Part shown: piece by piece, positions 53,419 to 64,000 of the stretch | Position numbering within the stretch: the stretch's first letter is position 1 | How the letters are laid out: the number at the start of each line of letters is the position of its first letter | NCBI GenBank assembly: GCA_963691705.1 | Contig: OY829540.1 | Span: 49,016,158-49,080,157 of the forward strand | Length of the DNA stretch: 64,000 bases | Direction: 5' to 3' | DNA from: Viola odorata | Taxonomy: Eukaryota; Streptophyta; Magnoliopsida; Malpighiales; Violaceae | Notes under the pieces: generated by a model | Told to the model about the DNA's origin: nothing | Database searches by the model: none | What the model saw: the letters and a program-made list of their open reading frames with translations, nothing else | Position numbers and translations under genes: made by a program

Positions 53419-55590
53419 GGGTCCCAATCCCAGTCACAGGGATAACTACTCTGCCCGTATACTTCAGAGAAGACACCTCCAAGCGGTCAGAGGATCTGTT
53501 ATTCCTTATCGTGGAATTAAACTTGCCCTACAATGTCATACTCGGACGACCTTTTCTCAACCGCTTTGGAGCGGTAATATCTCAGAAGCATTTGAAGATG
53601 AAATACCCCTCCTGGGACGGAGTGGTAGCGATAAAGGGCAATCAAAAACTGGCGGCCGAATGTTACCTGCTCATGACTCAAAAAAGTTGCGATAGGTATC
53701 GGCGGACCCATACGAACAAGGTGATGAGAAGCGCACTCAACCTCTTGACAAAATGGTGCCTGTACCAGTAATTGGCATAGAAGAAGCAGACTTCCTAGTC
53801 AGCGAAAGGCTCAGTCCAAAGGAAAACCTTCAATTGGCCCGGTTATTAAACAAGTGTCGAGGAGAATTTGCATGGAAACCCGCAGACATGCCAGGTATAT
53901 CACGCAAAATAGCAGAACACCGGCTCAATGTTGACCCCAGCGTCAAACCGGTCCAGCAAAAGCGACGCGCGTTTTCTACGAAAAAAGTTTTAGCCGTCGA
54001 TAAAGAAATAACGAAGCTCCTTAATGCGGGGTTCATCCGCGAAGTTCAATATCCTACCTGGTTAGCCAACCCAATTCTCGTTCCTAAGCCTAACGGAGAT
54101 TGGCGCATGTGTATTGACTTTACTGATCTGAACGATGCTTGCCCTAAGGATTGCTACCCGCTTCCTCGAATTGACCAATTAGTCGATCAGACTGCCGGAT
54201 ACGCGTTTTTGAGTTCACTTGATGCCAACTCCGGATATCACCAAATTCCCATGGCTGTGGAAGATGAAGAAAACACTGCCTTCATCACTCCTAAAGCCAC
54301 CTACTGTTATACGGCAATGCCATTTAGGCTGAAGAACGCAGGGGCGACATTCCAACGTATGGCAAACAGAATATTCGAAGAACAGATAGGAAGAAATGTG
54401 GAAGCATATGTTGACGATATATTGGTAAAAAGCACAAACTTTCAAAATCACCTGCGGGATCTAAAGGAAGTTTTTGATGTAATGAAAAGGCATCGCATGA
54501 AACTAAACCCCCGAAAATGCATGTTCGCATTTCAGACGGGAAAGTTCCTGGGCTACATAGTCAGCCGAAAAGGAATCCAGCCTAATCCCTCAAAGATTAA
54601 AGCCATACAAGACATGATATCTCCAAGAACCGTTAAGGAGGTACAAAGGCTGACGGGGCGCGTTATCGCCTTAGGGTGATTTATTTCCAAACAGGGCAAA
54701 AAGTGCCTCCCTTTCTTCAAAGTCATACGCAAGAAAGCACCATTTGGGTGGACCCCAGAATGTGAGGAGGCATTCGTCAGCCTAAAAGATTACCTATCGT
54801 CCGACCTACTACTGACAAGCCGGAGCTGGGTGACACTTTATATTTATACCTCGGCGCTGCCGATGAAGTGGTTAGTGTCATCCTCGTTCGCGACGATAGC
54901 CACGCGCCGTATATTTTGTAAGTCACGTTCTGAAAGATGCGGAGTTGCGATACGCCCGAATTGAGAAAATAGCGTTCGCACTGATACAAGTCATTCGAAA
55001 AATGGGCCGATACTTTCAGTCCTACCCCGTTATCGTGCTTACAGACCAACCTCTAAAGAGGATATTTCGAAAGCCTGAATCCTCGGGAAGAATGCTAATC
55101 TGGGCTCTCGAACTCGAGAAATACGGGCTGAGGTATCAGTCTCGGCCATCTGTGAAGGCTCAAATCTTGGCAGATTTTATAGCGGAATGCACCTTTACAG
55201 AAGATCCGTTAACAGAGGTACCCGAAGAGGAATGGGGTGATTTGGATCTCCCGTTTCCGGAAACTTATACGGACCTCTGGATCAATCATGTAGATGGGGC
55301 TAAAAATCAAGAATTGGCTGGAGCAGGAATCTTTATAAATGGGCCGCACGATATGCGAATACAATACGCTATCCGAATCCTGCAGCCCTTATCCAATAAT
55401 GCGGCAGAATATGAGGCGTTACTAGCCGGACTCCAGATAGGGAGAAGCCTTTCTTCCAAAGGTAGGCACGATACCGAAAGAATAGGAGACCTGCGTCTAA
55501 AAATTTGTGGTGACTCCAAACTAGTAATCGACCAGGTCTTGGGCGTTCTCAAGCTCGGGAGCCCATCATGGTCTAGTATCTCGCCAAAGT
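53419..55590 (+). pseudogene. E protease end, reverse transcriptase and two RNase H domains
   Basis: The protease continues to ILGRPFLNRFGAVIS. A frameshift near 53700 precedes the RT spacer. RT (about 53990-54680) has FTDLNDACPKDCYPLPRID, LDANSGYHQIPM and YVDD (about 54410). A TGA at 54677 (expected CGA) and frame changes near 54815 and 54915 interrupt the first RNase H. From 54945 the frame is open through its second half and the archaeal-type RNase H (HVDGAKNQELAGAG, NNAAEYEALLAGL, CGDSKLVIDQVLG). At about 55590 the sequence jumps into the integrase C-terminal part. Confidence 0.87.
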
Positions 55591-56170
55591 GATGCGGGAG
55601 CTATTGGAAATAAAGAATTGGCTGGTGACAAATCGGAGCATCCTCAGCGGCATTAAGAAAAACCTGAAGGGGTCTAAAAAGAAATGGGCTGATGAGCTGC
55701 CATACGTGATGTGGGCGTACTGCATGACCGTTAGAACCAGTACTGGGGAAACACCTTTCGTATTGGCCTTCGGAACCGAGGTTGTTGCACCGGTAGAAAT
55801 CGGTACCATGAGCCTGCGAGTGGCTCACTTTTGGGAGGAGCTGAATGAGGAAAGGTTACGAGCTAACCTTGACGCGTTACCGGAGGTCCGAGCAGAAATC
55901 CTCCTGAAAACGCAACACTATAAACGAAAGATAGCCCGTTATCATAACAGACGCGTCAAAGAACGGTTGCTAAAGACAGACGATCTGGTGCTTAGAGACA
56001 CGCGAGCGGCTGGTCAACGTGTGGGGAAGCTCAGTCCAAACTGGGATGGGCCATATCGCGTTACCCGAGTTATCGGAAAAGGAGCCTATCATCTGGAGAC
56101 ACTCGATGGTACTCCCTTATCTAACTCTTTGAATATTGCTCGTTTGAAATTATATTATCCTAGAACTTGA
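55591..56170 (+). pseudogene. E integrase C-terminal part after a 1-kb deletion
   Basis: The frame joins MRELLEI from the end of RNase H to VTNRSILSGIKKN just after the third catalytic residue of integrase. The zinc-binding region and all three catalytic acids are gone. The rest is open to the natural stop at 56168-56170 and ends LNIARLKLYYPRT. Compared with B the deletion is about 340 codons. E could not integrate using its own enzyme. Confidence 0.85.
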
Positions 56171-57293
56171 TTTATCTGCACCTTTGACTAATGTCAACCC
56201 TAACCTTAGCTAACGCTCGGTGAGAGAGCTTTCTTGGGTGTTTGTGGTTGCTTTTGTGCAGATAAAAATTGGGGGATCCTGGGAGTGAAAAGTCCTATCC
56301 TTGTGAATGCCGGTCCTGATCAGATGGCTCATCAAGTGAGGGCACGACCCAGCATGCCTTGAACTAGCGTTGGGATTGAAAGATCCCTAGCGCCCCCGGG
56401 GAGTGAAAAGTCCTATCCTTGAGAATGTCGGTCCTGATCAGATGGCTCACTATGTGAGGGCACAACCCGGAATCCTTGGGAGTGAAAAGTCCTTTTCTTG
56501 TACTGACCATTCTCGTGGAGATGGCTCATCAAGACAAGGCACGCCCTAAGGAAATAGTAACTCCGTTCTAGAAATGAAAAGTCCTATCTTAGTGACCAGA
56601 CTAGTGTAGTCGGTCCATCAAGTGAGGGCATGATTCTAGACGCGAGGACAACGCCTGAAAGTGAAAAGTCTTATCCTTGTGATAGCCTGTCCCGATCCGA
56701 CGGCTCACTAAGATAAGGCACTTTCCAGGCCGATCGTGGAAAGATGGAAACGCAAAGAATCACGAAATTCCAGCTAGTAACTAGACGCGTAATCCCTAGT
56801 GAAGTAGAGCTGACGGAAAAAGTGATTCACGCGGCTTCCATACTAACGCCCTACGACGGCAGCGAAAAGGCTCCTACGGGGAATTACTATCTCTTGTAAC
56901 TCGTTATGCTACTGATGGTTTACAATTAAGAATGTGCAGAATACTTTTCGAGCAGCGGAAAGATTGACGATTGCACAAGTGGCGATACTATGAGGCTCGC
57001 CGGGAAAGCCAACTCGATACTGACATCAGCGATATCTGTTGCTGAAACGCTATGAGTCTGCTCGAGAAAGTAAACCCATTATGTTATCAGGACGATAACG
57101 GCGTTAAGGGAGCTTTCGAAAGTGAAAATTAAAGGAAAGACAGTGATAAGATTATAAACTATTTGAACATATAAAAATGCCTTTGAAGGGTCACAAGTCC
57201 CAAGGCCAAAACAATAACGCCGCGGAGGCGAAAAACAAAAAAGCCTGTTAATTCCCAATAAGTACGGAAGAGGCGGCAAGGCTTTATGATACG
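56171..57293. repeat. E spacer with the tandem array at the point of convergent transcription
   Basis: Positions 56270-56760 hold about six units with GTGAAAAGTCCTATCCTTGTG-like and AGTGAGGGCACGACCC words, the E version of B array 1. The flanks (56171-56269 and 56761-57293) show no gene; the right flank would be the 3' untranslated region of aORF4. Confidence 0.75.
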
Positions 57294-59683
57294 TCAGCCC
57301 TCGGGGTTCTTCCGTTTCCAGCCCTTTGCCTTGGCTTTGCGATAACTCGCTTCATTGAGGTCGGTGGACTTCAGTTTGAAAGCCCTCGTGACCTCCTCAC
57401 CCTTATACGCGGCCATTCCATGGACTTCCTCGAAGCAATCAACCAAAATAGTGGTAGTCCGCTCAATGTACCACAGACATTTATCGCCTGACTCCTCTTC
57501 CAGAGCGTTCTTCCTTTCCTCCAGGGCAGTTTTCTCCCTTGTTAAGGATGACCTCTCTTCCTCTAGGACAGCATTCTTGGCTCTTTCCGCTGTTAAGGAA
57601 GCATCAAGGGTGGCCGTTTGCCCCTTTAGCTCTTGCTGGGTCAGCAGTAGTTGTGTGCGTTCCTCCAGCAACTTCTCCTTTTCATTTCGCTCTCTCGAAA
57701 GTTCAGACAAAGAGGCAGTAAGAGAGGCAGCCTGACGCTGCGCGTGCTCAGTCCAGTAATGGAACTTCACAAAATTGGCGAAGAGGCTAGAGCGCATCGA
57801 ATTCGCCTTGTCATCATCAACCTTGGAGAGGAAAGCTTCCCGTTCAGCAGCGGAGGATAATATGTGAGCAGCCAATAAAGCGGAAACCTCGTCCGAGCCA
57901 TTGCCCCCAAGAGCCGCTAAACCTGTATTGCGAAAATCATACAAGCCAACCTGGTGAGTCACAGTGCTGGACTCACCCATCGGGCTTAGATCTGCGGCAA
58001 AATTGAAGGTGGTGCCCCCTTCACCGGAACGCTGCGACAAGGGAACGCTTGAAAGGACAAACGCCAAGGGAACAGGAGGATGAACCTGTGTAGAAGGGCC
58101 CCGTTGGACGAGGTAGGAACCGTGAGGATGATAGCCCGAAAAGTCCTGCAAACCCTCTTGGTAGTCCAAGTTAGGACCATATGAGTGAACAGGCCCGCCG
58201 AAAGAATTGGGCGAAGCCCCGAAAGACTCCGCCGTAACCATATTAACTTGAAATTCAGACGGGTTATTCTGAGGTGCATCCATAGAAACAAAGGCCCTAT
58301 CAGGACTGACTTCCGTGGCAGCAATAGTAGAAGATAAGCTTCCACCCTCGCCCTCCGGTCGGGATCTCTTCCTGGAACCACCCAGCACATAACCTATGTC
58401 CATATCGCCTATGGGAGATGCGGAAGTAGAAATGGTAACAGTATCCTGCAAAGAACTCAGTACAAAGCACAGATAAGAGAAACAAATGGAATGGCAACAA
58501 ACGTCAATACACAGCATATCGCAACCAAAAAGCACACTCACGACAGTAGTGTTAAGAGGAGGTGCTTCCGAAGAACCTGCCGCGTCCGGAGAAGGAGTGA
58601 GAGCGGCAACACTTCTTGTTCTTTTCTTCTTCTTTTCCTTTGGCAAGGGCCTTAGGAACTTTAGAAGAAGACGGCTGGGTAGAAGGGGCAGTGACGGTCA
58701 CGATGGGGATACCTGAAGGAATGCTGGTATTTCCCTCACCAGCCGAGGAAGAGGATACTTGAGCAAGGCTCACGGAAGTAGTAGGCAGTACAGTAGGGTT
58801 ATCAGTAACTCCCGTGGAGGCTGCCCTCTCTTTTTCTTCTCTCTCCTGGGCTTTTTTCAGTCGTCTCCTAACACTTTCAGGCTTGTAATCGGGATCCGTC
58901 GCTGCATGGCCACAAAATAACGTTAGCATTAGTATCAGCGGTAATAAGGAAAGAAGCGACACGACACTCACGTCTAACGCAGTCCTTGATATCAGCCCCG
59001 CATGCCACATAACGGATGTGAACGCTGATTTCCAGTTGAAGCAATTTGTCTAGCCAGCCTTGTTCCCGCTGAGGAAGGTTTTTCGGCCGGCCCCAGACCT
59101 TATCCTTGACGTCTTGGTTAAACCCAGACCGCCACCAGGGACCAGGAGCTTCAGGAAGATTTATCACAAAGAACTCCTTTTTCCAAGCATCGACAAAAGA
59201 CTCAATGTGAAGGAGTTTCCAAGTAAAAGACTTGAGTGAGTCATTGTCATAACGGGGCGATATTGTTATCACACCCCGACACTTCATCACCTTAAAAACC
59301 AATTTAAGCAACAAAAGAGAAGGGGAAGCAATCCCCTTATATTTACAAAGTTCCAGAAAGGCACAAATGCAGCAATAGGCATTTGGGGATAATTGGACGG
59401 GATTCAAATCGCAGGCGACAAGCAATTGGTTTATAAAAGGATCGATGGGAAGCCGGAAACCATAACGGAACATTTGTGCGTACAGAACCCTACGTTTGCC
59501 CGTCAAAACGTTGTTCAAGCGTAACGATTCAGGGGCAACATTGGCCTTATAACCATCAGGGATAATCGCATTATGAGTGGCTAAGTGCTCATTGAGAGCG
59601 ATTTCAGAGGTGATACTACTAACCGTAATATCTATCTTTTTCTCATCGATGGACTTCGACTCAGGGCGGCGAGTCTTGGCCAT
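57294..59683 (-). pseudogene. E aORF4: complete three-exon antisense gene with one frameshift
   Basis: Exon 1 is 58972-59683 (ATG 59683, MAKTRRPESKS), intron 1 is 58902-58971 (70 bp), exon 2 is 58542-58901, intron 2 is 58446-58541 (96 bp) and exon 3 is 57294-58445. Donors are GTGAGTG; acceptors are ATGCAG and TTGCAG. Exon 1 encodes the PF04195-like domain without a stop. Exon 2 is basic and has a single-base indel in a T/C-rich run near 58630. Exon 3 (384 codons) has a disordered part and a coiled coil (about 57480-57760, rich in Glu, Lys and Leu), ending KGWKRKNPEG. Apart from the indel the gene is whole. Confidence 0.8.
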
Positions 59684-60299
59684 GGCAGAAAATAAAAAAG
59701 TAAAGACGAAGAAGATGAGGGGAGAAAAAAGGAGATACCTTTAGGAAAAGAGCACTTCGAGAGCCTTGAATGGTGGAAGGAAAACAAGACGGCTAGAGAG
59801 AGTATAAAGAAAGCAGGATGGTAAAAGTAAGAAAAGAAATAAGTATTGGTTTTATAACCCTAGTGGTCAAAGGAAACGACGGACGCTGCAGTCGTTGCGT
59901 GAGAGCATCACAGGGAAAGGACTCAAGCAATGAGTACAATTCTAGAGAAACGCAACAACGCTTCGATTTTGTTAAAATTCTGAAGCACGGTGTCCTAAAG
60001 AACGGACACGTGGGCCTGAGTCACCACGAATTTTCTCGCGCATTAATGAGAGGATCGTGAGCATTAAATGCTCCGAAAAGCAGAAAAGATTTTCTGGAAC
60101 CAAACAAAAGCGATATTGCAATAATGGAGATAACGCGGGAAAATGAAACAAGGGTCAGTTATTATCTAAGAATGAAGTACAGATATCGTTGCGATAAGGC
60201 GTTATTACAAGACAAAGAAAGCAAATAAAAAGGAAAACCCTTCGAAGGGTCAGCCTTGATTAATCATGGCCCAGCGCGGATATCACAGCGGCCACTTCC
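59684..60299 (-). promoter_or_regulatory. E spacer: putative aORF4 promoter
   Basis: AGGGTTATAAAA on the minus strand (59849-59860) lies about 170 bp upstream of the aORF4 ATG, as in Z. The remainder is AT-rich and would include the 3' untranslated region of aORF3. No gene is seen. Confidence 0.52.
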
Positions 60300-62019
60300 T
60301 TATTCCTCCCCGAAAGAAAGAAAATCTCCCTCGCCTTCGCCTAAGTCCTTTAACTTTTTGGAGGCATAATCTGCCAGCTTAGATGAATCAACAGTCCCCT
60401 GGAGAAAGAGATCTGTAAATCCGGTGATACAGACCTCCATGGTCTTGTTTTTCCACCAAGCTATCTTTGAAGGTACTTTGGCCAGATCCACGTCATGGGA
60501 CGATATCTCTTCGCGAAGGAAAGAGTTTCTTTTGTCAGCCGCCACCAATTCCGCCTCCAGCAATTCTACTTTAGCCTTCCCTTTTGATTTTTCTCGCACG
60601 AGCTCGGCACGACACTCGTTCAGCTCTGCCTGGGTTCGATCTTGAAGCTTGGACAACTCTGTTATCTTCGCCAAAGTAGCATCTAGTTGTTCCCTCGAAT
60701 CGGGAGAGCGCCGAACCTTGTCGCTCTGATCCTCGAGAAAATAGTGCAGCTCGTGGAAGCTGGCCAACATGTCGTTCAGAAGGCGTGAATGCTGAACCTC
60801 AGGGGGATGTCGCAGGAACTCTTCCTTGTCCTTCGAAGAGCTGAACATTTGACCCACTATAGAGCCTACTAGCTCATCTCGCGATAGCGGATCCGATATA
60901 CCTAAAGCGCGAAGCCCAGTAATCCCAAAGGATGAAAGATCCAGCTGGTATGCGACATTTCCTTGAGGACTTTGAGGGGAAAGATTGGCGATATAGGGAG
61001 GAGAACAACTTTTTGCGCAATTACCAATGCCCGAAATTGAAGAAAGGAATAAGGGCTGAGGCTTCCTCGGGAAAGAGTCAGGAGGAACAATGGGGTTCGA
61101 AACTGGCACGGTCACATCCGGAATACAGGAAGAGATCGGAGAATCAGGGCCACCAGGCGGCAAGGGTGGGTCCACCGCCGTTGAAACCTCATTAGTTTTG
61201 GAAGGAATGGCCAAAGACACCTTCATGACCTCCGCTGCTTGCGAGGTACTCGCGACATGAGAAGTGTCTACCTTCACGGTAGGGACTGCGTTAACCTCCC
61301 TCAAGGGAGGAATTGGTGGACTAGTCTTCTCTTTCCAAATTTTCTTTTGGAGACGCTCCGTCTCGGCAGCTATCTCTTCACTATCATCATCGGTCGACTC
61401 CACCGCGGAATTGTTTTTTCTCACCCTAAGCTTCATTCGTTGGGCAAGAGTGGCTTGACGTAGCTCGAGACCGGTATCCATGCTCTCACTATCGTTGTCG
61501 ACTATTCCAGTCTCAGAACGACTCGGAATCACTCCCCTACCCCGAAGCGGCAACCAATTCTCAACAAAATGAGAAGGTCGAGCGGAAGCACTGCGCGTTA
61601 CGACAGTCTTAGTTCTCCTTCCCCTCAACGGAATAGTCGAACGGCTGGAGCTCTCAGGTGGCGGAGAAGGGGGCAATGTTTGAAGCGGCACTACGTTCAG
61701 AGGGATGTTATTTCCTCCGGAAGAACAACCCTCAGTGCTACCTGCCAGAGAAAACATATTAATATAGCGAGCAAATTGAAGCGATAACGTGGCCAAAGAA
61801 AAACTCACCAACGGCACACTCTTTCAAGGGCCTAAACCGAGCAAATTTCCGAATGCGGAAAGGTCCTTCTATCTCTAACAAGGCGTTAACATGGGACACG
61901 TCGATACTAGAAAGCACTTCTGGTTTTTTCCAAGCGGCACCGGTAATCTCTCGGTTAAAACCCCCGCGCCACCAGCGAGACGGCAGGCGAAGGGTAAAGA
62001 AGCCATTTTTCCAGTTAAC
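60300..62019 (-). pseudogene. E aORF3: exon 2 intact, exon 1 mostly deleted
   Basis: Exon 2 (60300-61741, about 480 codons) is open throughout: FVENWLPLRGRG near its start, acidic and proline-rich regions, then a coiled coil (about 60480-60760) and an acidic C-terminus (GEGEGDFLSFGEE). The intron is 61742-61808 (67 bp, GTGAG to GGCAG). Only the last 70 codons of exon 1 remain (61809-62019: LPSRWWRGGFNREI and on to PLKECAVG). The rest of the PF04195-like domain, its ATG and its promoter are gone. Z has lost this exon by a different deletion. Confidence 0.78.
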
Positions 62020-62323
62020 GTAAAATTGAAGAGAACAACAATTCCCTTATAAAGATCGCACTTGAAGAAAAACTAGCCTGTAAAAGTGAGACACGTGCGG
62101 AGCAGAAAGCGACACGTGGACAGTCATTTATGTCTGTAGGAGAAGACAGTTTCTGAAAACCAAAAGACGGTTGCCCCCAGCAGTAACTATCCCCCTGCAA
62201 CAACCCTTGACGCTTGAAGAAATAACGCGTGAAGGCGATAGGGGCACAAAAGAAAAAGTGAAGCGTTATCTTATTCATTTTGAATAGCCATACGGCATCT
62301 ACAAAGAAGCAAGACAAACTAAA
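62020..62323. other. E remnant spacer between aORF3 and aORF2
   Basis: After the deletion about 300 bp remain, with no gene. TTATCTTATTCATTTTGAATA near 62266-62285 may belong to the aORF2 transcript end. Confidence 0.35.
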
Positions 62324-62745
62324 CTAATCACCATCAAACCAAGTGATACCATAGCAATAAACTACATCATCATCTGAGAACGATAGCTCCCTACTGATGG
62401 GAGGGAAAGGCTCATCAACCCTTTTTCCTATGCGTATCATTAATCGACCTGACTCCTCCTCAGCGGCTGACATCACCATTTCCTCGCCCCCGCTGGCAGA
62501 AAGAGCCCTCTTTGGCGAAAGGTGAGAAAGAAGAGATGGTTCTTTCCCCTTTTGAATAGAAGGGGCAGAAGAAATAGAAAGCGTTTCAGGCACCTTTAAG
62601 GCATTTTTCCTCAGCCTTTTGCAACCCCGCCGGCGGACGAACGGTCTCCAGGGGGTGACGGAGGAGGATTGTCCGAATCTGGTGAAGTGGGAGGAGTTGG
62701 CGGAGAATCCCGCGCAGCAGTATCCAAAAAATGAGAATCAGACAT
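62324..62745 (-). pseudogene. E aORF2: small antisense protein, one frameshift
   Basis: ATG 62745 opens MSDSHFLDTAARDSPPTPP. A one-base loss near 62645 in a C-run shifts the frame in the PPWRP motif. The downstream frame (62324-62593) carries VDEPFPPISRELSFSDDD and ends YGITWFDGD, a diverged version of the acidic tail. CATTAAATAG at 62816-62825 lies about 72 bp upstream. Confidence 0.7.
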
Positions 62746-63227
62746 GAGATCACAGGCAACCTGTCAAGAGAAAAGCAAACAAGAAGATGAATGGAAATAG
62801 GGGGAAAAAGAATCCCATTAAATAGCCAGAGGAGGGGGAAAAGCTTTTAATTATCCGACGTGACTCTTGAGAATTGACACGTGTACAACCTAGAGTGCCA
62901 ATCTAGATTTGCAGTCACGCCTATTGAAATCTCCCATAGATTGAGGAAAACCAAAAATTAGCCCAATCAGTTGACACTGAAGCGGCGGCGTGGAATCAAT
63001 ACAGAACTGTTAGCGAGAAAACCGTCATGAAAAAACCGTATAATAACTGACTCATTTTCGGTTGGGCTTGGGAAGCCGCCAACCAAAAAGAGACAAATGA
63101 CGCGTTAAAGAAGAAGAATATTGGCAAGCGGCGTAATAAAGACAGTTTATTTATTATGGCCTAATGGCCGAAAAGTACAGTTGCGTAAAATAGAAAAGGA
63201 GAAAAGGTTCAAAGGGAGCCGCCAACA
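62746..63227 (-). promoter_or_regulatory. E spacer: aORF2 promoter and internal pre-LTR motif copy
   Basis: The aORF2 promoter word CTATTTAATG (minus strand) is at 62816-62825. CTCATTTTCGGTTGGGCTTG at 63051-63070 is the internal copy of the pre-LTR motif. TTTATTATGGCCTAATGGCC (63150-63169) forms the inverted repeat behind aORF1. Confidence 0.48.
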
Positions 63228-63605
63228 TCAAGCGTCAGAGCCAGCATCCTCGGGTACCTCTGGAATGTCTCTCAGGGAATCCATGACCAGAGTGAGGTCA
63301 GTAGAAGTGACCCTTATTCCCTTCAAGCAGCACCCCAGCATGTCCTTGCGCTGCTGCAGCATGGCGATCACCACTTGAATCTGAGCGATGGAGGTGGCTA
63401 GCTTCGACACGCTCTCTAAAGGATTGAAGTCCTCCAGAGATGTAGCTCCCAGCCTGGAATGGAGTGGGGTCAGCATCCCTTGTAACTCCAAGATGTCCTC
63501 GGAGGTCTTGATCAGCATATTCTCTAGGAACCCGACGTCACCATCATTGAGGTTCTTGAGAGTATGGCCTTTGGAAAGGAGAAAATTTTTAGTCAGATGA
63601 TCCAT
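63228..63605 (-). CDS. E aORF1: intact small helical antisense protein
   Basis: The frame of 125 residues starts at ATG 63605 (MDHLTKNFLLSKGHTLKNLN) and ends EVPEDAGSDA. It has the conserved QQRKDMLGCCLKGIR block. It aligns over its full length with B, Z, A and D. TATAAAT at 63661-63667 on the minus strand lies about 60 bp upstream. No family is recognised. Confidence 0.76.
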   Translation of the reverse strand: MDHLTKNFLLSKGHTLKNLNDGDVGFLENMLIKTSEDILELQGMLTPLHSRLGATSLEDFNPLESVSKLATSIAQIQVVIAMLQQRKDMLGCCLKGIRVTSTDLTLVMDSLRDIPEVPEDAGSDA

Positions 63606-64000
63606 GATGCAAATTGCGAAAGAAAAAGATGAGAAAAGCGTGAGTAGAGAAAGCTCTCAGATTTATAGGCTCCGAAAAAAGGGCCTTCGGGAAAAATGAG
63701 GTCCTCAAAAGACGAGCCGTCCCGTTACCCTCGAAGACCGATGGACCTGAAGCAGAAATGAGGGTCGACGTTCGTATACTGCTAACGACTCAGATATTCG
63801 AGAGGATCACGAGATAGAATCCTGGAAAACACTAAGGAGCGCGATATTACGGGTGGTCATGACGTAAAAGTCGTACGGTTGTAGGTATCCACAGTGTAAG
63901 GTCGCGTCGATGTCGCAGGTAGCTCCTAGCAGTGTAAAGCCTCACCGATATTGTAGGTATTTAGTGGTATAAAGCCGCACAAATCGTAGGCAGCTGATGG
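63606..64000. other. E region beyond aORF1, running to the window end
   Basis: It includes the aORF1 promoter and, from about 63850, GTAAAAGTCGTACGG and GTCGCAGGTAGCTCC repeats that match 5090-5290 of Z. The 3' LTR of E is expected roughly 600 bp beyond the edge, by comparison with Z. Confidence 0.6.

Larger units (their letters stand above)
48174..53423. repeat. 5-bp target duplication of element F
   Basis: GGGTC is at 48174-48178 and 53419-53423. Joining the flanks restores the protease motif VDGVPIPVTGITTLPVYF in E. Confidence 0.92.
45871..64000 (+). mobile_element. Element E: Tat-type retrotransposon of the Z family, right end outside the window
   Basis: E starts with 30 bp of a Z-type LTR, then jumps to the leader (AAGTGAGCATCC). 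It has gag-protease (45957-48178), resumes after F with protease to integrase (53419-56170), array (56270-56760), and antisense aORF4, aORF3, aORF2 and aORF1 (57294-63605). Its 3' LTR lies outside the window. The five bases before it (GTCAA) are the expected left duplication. Most of the 5' LTR and the primer site are deleted, and about 1 kb of integrase is missing. Confidence 0.88.

Overview
The window is plant repeat DNA with no recognisable host gene. It is a stack of nested LTR retrotransposons of the Ty3/Gypsy superfamily plus one hAT-type DNA transposon. The polyprotein order (gag, protease, RT, RNase H, a second archaeal-type RNase H, integrase), the LTR termini TGATAAC...TTATCA and the antisense genes between pol and the 3' LTR are typical of the plant Tat lineage (relatives of Grande, Retand and Ogre). 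This points to an angiosperm with a repeat-rich genome; the species cannot be named from this sequence.

Elements were named here by order. Z (1-6446, + strand, cut by the left edge) sits inside the 5' LTR of A. A (6447-41003, +) carries three insertions: a hAT element (8656-9665, 8-bp duplication), B (10577-25238, +, duplication GCTAT) and the non-autonomous C (31006-35173, +, duplication TCATC). About 600 bp of older sequence (41004-41606) separates A from D (41607-45870 visible, - strand). D is interrupted by E (45871 to beyond 64000, +), which carries the non-autonomous F (48179-53418, - strand, duplication GGGTC). Removing each insertion rejoins the broken reading frame or sequence exactly, so the order of events is well supported. 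LTR pairs agree: B differs at about 10 of 572 sites, all transitions, while A differs at about 5 percent of visible sites.

Every coding element (Z, B, A, D, E) has the same antisense block, read toward pol from the 3' LTR. aORF1 is a helical protein of about 127 residues. aORF2 is a short proline-rich protein with an acidic tail. aORF3 and aORF4 are two paralogous genes, each with an N-terminal domain of the family annotated as putative gypsy type transposon (Pfam PF04195, from memory), a disordered middle and a C-terminal coiled coil. aORF3 has one intron and aORF4 has two. These introns are short, GT-AG, in the same place and phase in different elements, and some carry a TACTAAC branch-point word. 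TATA-like boxes lie at constant distances upstream of aORF1, aORF2 and aORF4. The sense polyprotein and the antisense genes converge on a tandem array.

Nearly all coding copies are broken by nonsense changes, indels and deletions; many stops look like C-to-T or G-to-A decay of methylated DNA. The best preserved genes are B aORF1 to aORF3, E aORF1, the second exon of E aORF3, and D aORF2. C and F encode nothing credible and are filled with minisatellites built on GTTAGC/GTTATC or related words. The most interesting candidate system is this conserved, spliced, four-gene antisense module, possibly working with the short-motif arrays of the non-autonomous partners.
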